Shown here piece after piece: positions 55,701-64,000 of a stretch of DNA of 64,000 nucleotides. Made by a program: the position numbers and the translations under genes. The notes under the pieces are model-generated. The model was not told the DNA's origin. It made no database searches and saw nothing but the letters and a program-made list of their open reading frames with translations. The DNA is taken from the NCBI GenBank assembly GCA_022419385.1, contig JAJUBI010000005.1, forward strand, positions 310,001-374,000. The letters are read 5' to 3'. The number at the start of each line of letters is the position of its first letter. Position 1 is the stretch's first letter. The DNA comes from Paraconiothyrium sp. Pb-2020. Taxonomy: Eukaryota > Ascomycota > Dothideomycetes > Pleosporales > Didymosphaeriaceae.

Positions 55701-57981
55701 AGCACGCGGACATGTACTGTACTCGATGTCAGGACCGCAGCTCCTTCACTACCAAAACCTTATGCTACCTTAGGTAGGAGAGAATGCCAACGCCGGTCAG
55801 CACACATCCATCGTTGCGATGCGATGCCGACTGCAGGCAGATGCATACGCGCTATGAAAAGCGCGCCCCCCTGTCCTGCCCAACGCTTACGTTGTGCCCG
55901 TCTCGTGATGCGACGAGGTGCACGCCCGCTTGACCGTACCAAGGAACATTGATCCGAGCTGGCCGTGCTGCAACACGGAATCCTCGACCGAAACGTGATG
56001 CGGATGCGTGGGATGCGCTTGGTAAAAGGAGTGAGTGGATACGGATGGGCATGCCGCTCGTTTTGGTCGAGCCATGCTATGCTATATTAGACGGCACCCT
56101 GAGGATCGCCGTCGCAACGCCCCGGTGGTTGCGTTGGGTTGCCTCTGATAGTGTCGGAGTGACGGCGATGGTGCATACATATTGCAAGCGCTCCATGGAG
56201 CGCCTAGCAGATTAGGCGCAAGAATTGCATTGCGTCAGCACAAGGCGTTGATGAAAGGTCACACAGACTCTTTTTCTGGCGCGCCATCTGGCAGAGGGGT
56301 CGGGCTCGATGACGGCCGGTCTGGTGTCGATCAGTTGGCTGGGGCATCCCAGGCCAGGGTTCGTGTCGGCGCTCGGCTGAACAGCCACCATGCCGGCGAC
56401 ATGTTCGTTATCGACTTTTCACAACGGTCTTGCCGGTTCGGGCTTGGACACCGTGGGGAAATTAGCGCTAGGGCTTGGGCGGCTCGAGAGCAGCAGCCTC
56501 AAGTGTGGCTGTCATTGTTGCTTCATGCAACCGGGCCTGGCGTTGGCCTGGTGAGTCGTCGGACTGGAATGTGATGGGCCTGTTGCACTGGAAATACATC
56601 CTGATCTTCGATGCGCGACCGACGTGTGCAGCGTGGGCGAGGGCGGCGTCTCTCTCGGCGTGCCTGGTGGCTGCGAGATGTACACGGCGCGTCCCCTGCG
56701 ACACAGGCGGCCAGGTCATCTGGGAGGTGACGGGATCGCTGGCGGGCGGTCAGCGCGAGGAGCTTCGGCGGCGGTTTCGCAGGCGTCGTGCATGGTGTCG
56801 CCAGGTTTCCGCAGGAGGTGTTGGGTCAGACGGTCGAGCGTGCGTGTCCCGAGCCGCGGTGGTGTTCGTTCGGTGGCTTGTGGGCCTGTGTGCGGTGGAG
56901 GCAGGAGCGCGCTGGTGGCCAGGGAAGGCGCGGTGGCAGGCTGCACGGTTTCAGCAAGCACGACCCGCAGGCGAGTTTGGGTGGGAAGCCTCCCTCGTCC
57001 ATCGTCCATCGTCCATCGCATCGCTGCTGGGCGCGCCATCCCGGACGCATCCCTGGAGGCCGATCCGTGAAACTGGCTCCGCCTGTGCTCGCCGCCAGAG
57101 CAACTCAGGGCTGCGGGCCACGTCGCGCGGTTTCTGGAAGCCGTTCGCTACTGCCGCCCAATTATGCCGCGCCTTCCTGCCCCGGCTGCCGGCTGCATGC
57201 TGCATGCGGCCACCGCCGGTGCTTCGCAGTCGCATCGCACCCCAGCCCCTGGGACCGCCACTCCAACGACGCACCTCCGTCTGCATCTGCATCTCTCCCC
57301 TCCCCTCAAACACATCCCGGCATCGCAGCTTGGCCCACTCCGTCCCTCGCCCGGCCGCCCAATGTGCAGTCTGCCTCCTCCAGGCGGCTAAACGCCGCAC
57401 CGCTGGCCCTTGACCGCCTCGCCGGCCTCTTTCTCTCACCACGCTCGCCTCCCTGCGCGCCTCGCCCTAGCAGCCCGCTACGAGTCGCACATTTAGCAGC
57501 CCCGACCCCAGTCGCACCACCCAGCCATGTGGAGGTTCCTCGCGCATGCACCGCTGCCGTCTTGCACCCCCGCCACGGCCCTGTGATTCGCCCGCAAACT
57601 GCCCTTTCTTTCTTTTCGTCGCCTGCATCCGCCATGATGAATTGGTCCATCAGCTCCCGCCCTCGCGAGCCGCCTGGCCGTCACAGTAGTGCCGTTCCTT
57701 CACATCCCTTGGTGCCCGTATAGCATGCCACCGCTTCCTTGCCTGCGCTTTATGCCCCTCTTGGTACGCTTGTCCTTTGCGACCCTAGGCGGCCCTGGCA
57801 AGTGAGTTGCATCCTGGCCGTCCTTCTAAAATCTCCACCCCATCCTTCCCAAATCGTCTGCATTCCTTGGCAACCCATATACCTATGCACATGCCCCATG
57901 CCTACCAACACGCCTGGTCTCTGTGACTCCGGACCACCTGACACACCAACACTCGACACTTAACTACTACCCTCGCCCAGC
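49791..57981. other. Large gene-poor island
   Basis: About 8.2 kb without any gene I can support, very unlike the dense 30.9-47.9 kb region. Frames are short to about 55 kb. From about 55.1 to 57.7 kb the DNA is GC-rich and open in several frames on both strands at once (for example 56475-57413 and 56788-57723 on plus, 56951-57442 on minus), which argues against any one being real. A small frame at 52284-52081 (minus) has a natural composition but no context. The last few hundred bases are probably the promoter and leader of the next gene. No transposase, reverse transcriptase or long terminal repeat was recognised. Confidence 0.5.
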
Positions 57982-59064
57982 ATGAGCAACTCGCTCTCGC
58001 CATACGACATGGCCGCCAACATGACTTCATATGCTCCCAACCCATACCGCACAGCACGATCCTCCAACAGCCAATCAGCTCACTCGTACCGAGTTGAGAA
58101 GCCCAGGAGCAACCACAACAGCCCGAGGACTGTGGAAAGGAGAAAGACCACCACCGGGGCAAAGCTCTATGCCACCCTCGACGACCATTACAACATGATG
58201 ATGGGCATAACCGGAGACGAGGACGCTGTCGAACCCATGGGTGAACCTGCCAACACTCGACCAATGAGCTGGCACCCCTCATCGAATCAGTGCCATGCCC
58301 GACCCCAATCCGCAATGTTCGATCAACCAGAAAACTGGCCTCAGAACTACTCAAGCTCATCCCGGAACTCTGTCCATGGCTCCGATTTCTATTCACTCTC
58401 TTCAAGGAACTCGATGGGTGCAGACACAGCCCAACAGTATTCCAACTATACGACTGGCCAACAAGCACACCGCGGCTCACAAGACTCGGATGCTAGCTGG
58501 CAGACACAGCAATCCTATTTCCAGTCCTCATACTCTACGCCGGCCACGGAACCCATGCCATGGTATCTCCAAGAGTGGGCTCGCAAGAACCAAGATCAGG
58601 CTGTTGCTTCGCAGAACGGCTCGATGGAATTCCTTCCCATCCAACATCCAACCGAAGGCGAAGAGCAGAACGCAGACGTAAACATGGAAGAGGAGGGCAA
58701 AGAGCTTATTGGGATGGGTCTATATGACGTTTCCGACTCTTCTCTCGATTGGTCATCCTCATTGGGCGAAGCGACAGGAAAGGGTCTGAAGCTGGAAGAG
58801 ACGTGGCAACCTCCCGAGGACGACGACGAAGAAGAGGAGCAAGACGACGATGCCAGCTCTGACGACGGGGAGGAAGAATTGCCACCGCCTCCCGCGCCAA
58901 TCGCTCCCGTCGCGTCTGCCAAGGCCCAGCCCACTGGCAACATGGAGGGACAGAGCTTCTTCTTCGATGAGGATGACAACATCACCAAAGAGTGGTGGTA
59001 TCAACACCTCAAGCAGCCGTCCCTACCAGTGCGGGACGCTGGCTACGGCTACGGTTGGCTCTGA
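57982..59064 (+). CDS. Acidic, low-complexity fungal-specific protein
   Basis: A single exon of 360 residues with a good ATG context. The N-terminal half is Ser/Asn/Gln-rich with basic patches (VEKPRSNHNSPRTVERRKTT) and repeated SSRNS motifs (SSSSRNSVHGSDFYSLSSRN). A conserved-looking block around PMPWYLQEWARKNQDQ follows. Then comes GKELIGMGLYDVSD. The region near residues 275-300 is very acidic (Asp/Glu runs), followed by a proline run. The C-terminus has SFFFDEDDNITKEWWYQHL and ends GYGYGWL. I know no functional domain here. Short motifs with two Trp amid disorder suggest a binding-partner scaffold (inference). Minus-strand frames opposite it are shadows. Confidence 0.85.
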   Translation: MSNSLSPYDMAANMTSYAPNPYRTARSSNSQSAHSYRVEKPRSNHNSPRTVERRKTTTGAKLYATLDDHYNMMMGITGDEDAVEPMGEPANTRPMSWHPSSNQCHARPQSAMFDQPENWPQNYSSSSRNSVHGSDFYSLSSRNSMGADTAQQYSNYTTGQQAHRGSQDSDASWQTQQSYFQSSYSTPATEPMPWYLQEWARKNQDQAVASQNGSMEFLPIQHPTEGEEQNADVNMEEEGKELIGMGLYDVSDSSLDWSSSLGEATGKGLKLEETWQPPEDDDEEEEQDDDASSDDGEEELPPPPAPIAPVASAKAQPTGNMEGQSFFFDEDDNITKEWWYQHLKQPSLPVRDAGYGYGWL

Positions 59065-62000
59065 GCAGGATTTCCCCCTTTTAGCATAGCGTTGGCGTTG
59101 GTTTCCTTTTGGGCTTGAAACAGGTTATGCAAACGGATACAGATACCCCCAAGCCTTTTTGAAGGCGTTGTACACGCGTACGCGCTCGTACGAAGCCGAG
59201 TAGGCGTGTCTTAGACACGACGTAAGCTAGATAACGCAGCATTAGCATACCATAGCATTAGCATGGCTTGCAGCAAAATCAATAGCAAACTCAATAATCA
59301 TCATCGCACTATCCAGAAGTGTTATTGTGCAGGTGTGTCTGTCCTGAGTCAATCAAATCAACTGCCGTGCTTAGCTCCTAGTCTCGCATGGCATGGCATC
59401 GGACCTTTAGCTCTCTAGTCTGGATGTAAGCCGCAACGCCCGCATGGCGGGCTGAGGTGTGTGTGTAAAATAAAAGTACAGCCAGCCTTTCCTGGCAGTC
59501 GCGTTAGAGGCCTTTTTAGCGAGCTTGAGGTTAGTCTCTTCGCTAGGGTGAGCCCGCGGCGAGAAAAATGGCCGCGGCGGCAGGGCGCGCTGTTGGACCT
59601 TTGGCCTGGGAGTGCCTTCGCGATTACCCAATGGCGGGACGTAATGGGCGAGTTGGCGGGTTGGCGTTGGCGTCATCTCGGTGGTTTTTTTAGCGGGTTA
59701 GTCGGGACTTGACTGGGCTGGGGGAGGAAGATGGATTTTGTTGGTTAGGTAAGTAAGAGCCTGGGTGTGAATTGACTGCGGGTCTTTCATCTCGTTGCTG
59801 CGGCCGCATGGCGTCGACGAGACGGGCGTGTACGCCGGAGATGAACGGAGGAGTTGCGATTAGCGGCACTGCGTAGTGTGAGGATGGAAGGGCTACGCTT
59901 CGTATTGGTATACGGCTACGCTATTGTAGCTGAGGACCCGGTCATGTAAACAAAGGCGGTACAGTGGTGCGAAATAGATGCTCATGGCAACCAGAGAGCA
60001 TAACGCGCGCTCATCGCCGCAGTTGCTCCGCAACCACTCAGCCATGCGCATCGCTGCCACGCTCGCTTGCCACGCTCTGCATCCCGCCCGCCGTCGCAAT
60101 TCGCCGCGTGCAGAAACTCCTGCGCGCAAGTCGCCACGTTGAAAGGTTTGGCTACTGCACGCGCGGACGGGAGAAGCGCTTTGGAAGCGATCGGCTGATG
60201 AGGTCAGAGACGAAGGGGAGGGATGCGGATGGGCGCGGTTAGCTGGTGGGGCGCCAATAGATGTATCGATAGGGGGTTGCGCGTATCGATAGCAGGATCC
60301 AGAGTTTTTATTAAGGCGGGCGCGAGGTCACGTTTCAGGGTGGCGGTGTCAATGCTCCGATGGGAGGGGGCGTGTCAGATCGGGGGTCTTGTTGGTATGG
60401 CGTGCCTGTAGCTGGGTGGTGGGGTTATGCGGGTTTGGCAGCGGTACTTCAGTGCGGTGGAGGCTTTGGAATGCTGAGACGGATAGATACACGGGATTGG
60501 ATTGGGACGTGGTGTGTCTGATGTTAGCGACGCGAGGGAAAGCAGACTTCAAGCGCTACAGTCGTCTACTTTGATCCGCTGATTCCTCTGAGAGCTGCGC
60601 ATTCCACGCGAGGTACGGCTCAAGCTTCAATGATCTTTGACAAAAGTGACGAGTAAGAGTGATGCATTGCTAGAGCGGCTAGAGCTGCCTATAGCTAATG
60701 GATTAGGAAGCTCCTGCCGAACATCGAGGCTCCTGCCTCAACAACAGTCTAAAGGCTACGAAGGGGTAACTAAACAAGCGTTATCCTCGTCTGGCCAACG
60801 ATGCACATATACCAACGCCACGAACTAAATCTTCCCCCAACAACTCAGAGCACACAGCACTCCTATACCAGCCAGGGGATAGATCCATCGCGGATCTAAA
60901 TCAGAATGGAAGAAGTCATTCTATTTTTATATTCCGTAAAAGAGCAGCGAGTAAAGGCTCTTGAAAAGGACCGGACAGTGACCACATGGCAGGTGCTGGA
61001 CGTTCCGTTTGAGTACCATCGCATCCCATCCTGGGAGGGGAAGTCTACAATGATAACAAGCCATCTCTGCTAAGACGTTTCAGCTACCACATACCTCCCC
61101 ATGTGATCCCACATCCCACAGAAGGCCAAAGAAAGAATTGGGACTTCTCTCCCTACCTTACACTTAATGCTCAGCTAGTCAACGAAGAAAGGCTAGTAAG
61201 CGACGTCTAGGATGATATACCTCGGGGTAAGTTAGTCTGCAAGGAGTGTCTGGAGTTCTAAGATAATGCTGTATCGTGGGTGTTCACTCGTCAATTACCA
61301 GTATAAGTACGACTCATACTTTTGTTCTTTGTGCCCTTTAATCTCGCCGCGGAGCCCATCTGCGAACGAAACTTAGACATACCGACAGATAAAAGCTCGA
61401 AAGCGAATAGGCAAGCTGTATCATAAGTCACCCCAGACTCAACGATGAACTCTTAGAGAATAGGTCTTCTTATCAAAGTGTAGCAATGAGCAATGTAGGG
61501 GAAATCTTACCGATCTAGTGCAACATAGCTATATCTGGTAGGTTGTGAGATGGAAATGGTTCATCAAAGATATGTCAATCATGTGCCTAGACAGCGCCGT
61601 ATACTGCGATATTCTATCTTGTGCCTTGTTGTAGATCGTACACGATAAGTAAGTGACGAGGAGCGTAGTGCGGACACGGCTAGGCGGTCTGGTTGAGGAG
61701 GGGTTGGCCTCCTCTGGGATATGTCTGCATACAGAAGATGGATGTGAGTGTTGCGCGGCTTAGGAGCGAAACGTGGGCTACTGTTTGAAGTAGTGATTGC
61801 CGTAGGCTAGCAGTGGCGGAGAACTTTTGTACCTTCCTCAATGGTTGAGGGGAGCTTGATTGTGGCGCACTGTGTAGGGGGGGATGCGCCTGTTAATCAC
61901 CAGGCGGAGCTCTGCCGGGAGGTCGAGGAAGGCAATAGTATGCTTAGGGTGGTAATGTTGCACAGATGAGTAGTCGTCTGCGGGTTGGGGTGCTGGTCAG

Positions 62001-62374
62001 TCGTGCGGAGACGTGCTACATGCTGACTGGAGATTGCTGGGGGCAAGTACATTGAAAGTTGTATATGGCATAAGGAAGGCTGTCTAGCACGGCCTAGTAG
62101 CATTGAATTGAGCGGATGACACAGTCGCGGAAGGCATAGATTAAAGCCATGTGTGAATATAATGCACGAGAAAGCTGTTTGGCATCTGGACACGATGCCT
62201 GCGCTGCTCGTTGTGAAGATGAACGCAGGCTGCTGGCCCATGTTTTCGGGTGAGAAGGTATTTCACCGACTTTGTCCCCATAGCTTCATTTTGTTGTTCT
62301 TAGCATATAAAGACATGTACTACATGTTTACGTGCAAAGATCGTCGCACAATAGTCGTAATGATTTAGTGGCAG
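59065..62374. other. Gene-poor interval
   Basis: About 3.3 kb with no supported gene. A short duplicated string, agcattagcat, occurs at 59238-59248 and 59254-59264. From about 60.8 to 62.0 kb stop codons are frequent in all frames, consistent with old decayed sequence. If the AAA relic downstream was once whole, its N-terminal half should lie here, but I could find no Walker A motif. Confidence 0.45.
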
Positions 62375-62986
62375 GTGAGAAGCCCGTCCTCCCTTTCTAC
62401 GAGGACTCGTCTGACTTTCGTAGTCCTCCTCAGAATCATGGAGTACTTTCAAGGAGTGATGTTCATGACGACAAATCGACTTGACAGTATCGATGCCGCA
62501 TTTGCCTCGCGGATCCATCTTATGCTAGCCTATCCCCGGCTAAGCAAAGAAGCCCGGCGTGCTGTATGGGCCACATTCATCTCAAGTATCTCGACTTCCC
62601 TAGCTCCTGCATAGCTTGACATTGAATTCCTCGACGAGGTTGCTTCTTACGATCTCAATGGAAGACAAATCAAGAATGTGACCCGCGTCGCTTGCGCTAT
62701 AGCAGCAAATGATCAGCGCGAGCTGGCGCCGCAGGATATTTTGGAGAGGCTAGCTACTGCCTTCTTGAAGCAACAGCCTCCTCAACTACTGACTCACCAA
62801 ACTGTTCCTTGGCGAGTTCAATACAATGACCTGTCCAAGTGTTGGTTCGGAGATTTTCCTAGAGAGTTTCTGGTGCTAATCCCATCGTTTTATGTTGTTG
62901 GTCCTCTGATAGCCATAGGACTGTCTTCAGCTCTACATCATGGTATAAAGCTTGGCCTTTGGGTTTATCAGCGGTTCCGCAGATAG
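62375..62986 (+). pseudogene. Truncated AAA-ATPase relic (BCS1-like fungal type)
   Basis: The frame preserves the C-terminal part of a fungal AAA ATPase: RIMEYFQGVMFMTTNRLDSI with the sensor-1 Thr-Thr-Asn, then DAAFASRIHLMLAYPRLSKE with the arginine-finger region, then RRAVWATFI. The same frame hits TAG at 62612-62614 and continues at once with LDIEFLDEVASYDLNGRQIK, the expected next block, then NVTRVACAIAANDQ. Walker A and B are absent upstream, so the gene is truncated at its 5' end as well as interrupted. The last 40 residues include an unusual hydrophobic segment (FLVLIPSFYVVGPLIAIGLS) not usual at the end of this family. It is judged non-functional as read. Confidence 0.75.
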
Positions 62987-63265
62987 ATACACTCTTTATG
63001 TCTGAACAATAGTTATGGTCCTCTGAGCTCGGATGTTCTTGGAAGGTATATCCGTTCTGGGGAAGGTTGAGAGGGCCTAGCGGGACGGAAAACGTAGATC
63101 GTTATGCGGCTCAGAACCTAGGGTAGCCATTGACGGTAGGAGGACCCTCATATGTGGAACGATCATGTTCGGTGGCGGTGGTACGCGTTCATTCATAAGT
63201 AGGCCAACGCTTGAAGTCAACTTGATCTTACACTAGCTGCTAGTCCTGGGAGCACCGTGATCAAA

Positions 63266-64000
63266 TTAACGTGCGTGTCGAAAATACGCAGGGAGACAGG
63301 TAGTGCCTGCATTTCTCGGGAGACGAACTTGGATGGCCCTCAACCTTGAAGGCCTTCTGTGATCCGTCTCAGACACCACTGTGTCTGCCAGGGGGACGGT
63401 GGACACCTCAATCTGCCTACCGATGTCCATACCGTTCTCGCGCAGGACATTGACGATATCTGCATGTCCCCATTCACATTGTCGAATGTAAGCCTTTTGG
63501 TAGTCGGGATCGTCGATGTGAAGCTCGGCGCCAAAATCCAGAAGCAACGCCAAAATTTCAGAACCCATCCAAGGCGCCTCGAGGCAAGCTTTCAACAGCG
63601 TATCGTGATCTGGAACGGAACCTGCATCTGGGCTTGAGATGATATGGTTCACATCAGCTCCTGCTCGGATGAGAAGGGCGACGATATCGGCATGCTGTCC
63701 CTCAACAGCATTGTACAAAGACCGGTTCTTGACTGTCCGAGACATGTCCGTGAAACAAGCTTCTTCTTGTGCCTGAGATAGAATCCAGCGGACAAGCTCG
63801 GTGTGCCCATTCGCTGAAGCTGCCATTAATGCGTAGCCCATGCCTTTCAGGCGTGTCCAATCGCCATACCATCTTCTCAGAAGCTGCACCATATTTTGGT
63901 GGTTGTGTCGGGCCGCAATAGACATGCATTCGTCGAGGACCCGCGTACCTATGTCACCTGGTTCTCTGGCTATGGGAAGATGTGCAGCTGTTGAGTTCCA
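63266..64000 (-). CDS. Ankyrin-repeat protein, 5' end beyond the window
   Basis: The minus-strand frame is open from the window edge to a stop at 63266, at least 244 codons. Ankyrin units are visible: ALMAASANGHTELVRWIL, then SLYNAVEGQHADIVALLIRA with GADVNHI, then TLLKACLEAPWMGSEILALL with FGAELHIDD, then AYIRQCEWGHADIVNVLREN. The helix-turn-helix spacing of about 33-40 residues fits. The C-terminal 45 residues are polar and not repeat-like. Such proteins act as binding scaffolds; any N-terminal effector or NACHT domain would lie outside the window. It follows the AAA relic, tail to tail, by about 280 bases. Confidence 0.82.
   Translation of the reverse strand, partial: WNSTAAHLPIAREPGDIGTRVLDECMSIAARHNHQNMVQLLRRWYGDWTRLKGMGYALMAASANGHTELVRWILSQAQEEACFTDMSRTVKNRSLYNAVEGQHADIVALLIRAGADVNHIISSPDAGSVPDHDTLLKACLEAPWMGSEILALLLDFGAELHIDDPDYQKAYIRQCEWGHADIVNVLRENGMDIGRQIEVSTVPLADTVVSETDHRRPSRLRAIQVRLPRNAGTTCLPAYFRHAR

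Overview
The window is nuclear DNA of a filamentous ascomycete (Pezizomycotina; a Dothideomycete-like genome is my inference). The evidence is monocistronic genes on both strands with short GT-AG introns (mostly 45-80 bp), three Zn2Cys6 regulators, RTA1-like and DUF6590-like proteins, and fungal versions of SEC61, LAS1, SWD2 and an oxaloacetate-type mitochondrial carrier. I see no rRNA, convincing tRNA, CRISPR array, bacterial operon, viral gene or intact transposase. The species cannot be named from the sequence alone.

Layout. 1-5.6 kb is gene-poor. 5.7-16 kb holds six forward genes: an AIF/FSP1-like FAD oxidoreductase, a TMEM205-like membrane protein, a Zn2Cys6 factor, a GNAT acetyltransferase, a second Zn2Cys6 factor and an alpha/beta hydrolase. 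16-19.3 kb has no supported gene but carries a 42-bp minisatellite. 19.3-28.4 kb holds a coiled-coil gene with an internal stop (-), a DUF6590 protein (+), a membrane protein (+), a protein with four SANT/Myb-like repeats (-) and a small secreted protein (-). After a weak stretch, 30.9-47.9 kb is the gene-dense core: GNAT (+), SEC61 (-), RTA1-like (+), Zn2Cys6 (+), secreted heme peroxidase (-), mitochondrial carrier (-), SWD2-like WD40 (+), C2H2 factor (-) and LAS1 (-). A hypothetical gene (-) follows at 49-49.8 kb. 49.8-58 kb is a long gene-poor island, partly GC-rich. An acidic fungal-specific gene lies at 58-59 kb. The right end holds the broken tail of an AAA ATPase gene and an ankyrin-repeat gene that runs off the window.

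How the genes relate. Housekeeping roles are spread along the core: ER translocation (SEC61), rRNA processing (LAS1), histone methylation or mRNA 3'-end complexes (SWD2) and mitochondrial transport. They share no single pathway. The 5.7-16 kb stretch (two regulators, a flavoprotein, a hydrolase, an acetyltransferase, a membrane protein) resembles a small accessory locus, but no polyketide synthase, NRPS or terpene synthase is present.

The most striking observation is damage to recognisable reading frames. SEC61 and the peroxidase each need two single-base insertions to restore a continuous frame. The third Zn2Cys6 gene may need one. All these sites fall between 33.5 and 39.6 kb. Separately, the carrier, the coiled-coil gene and the AAA relic each carry one in-frame stop. 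Because SEC61 is normally essential and otherwise perfectly conserved here, local base-calling error must be excluded before calling decay. All functional names come from motif recognition by eye; no database search was run.
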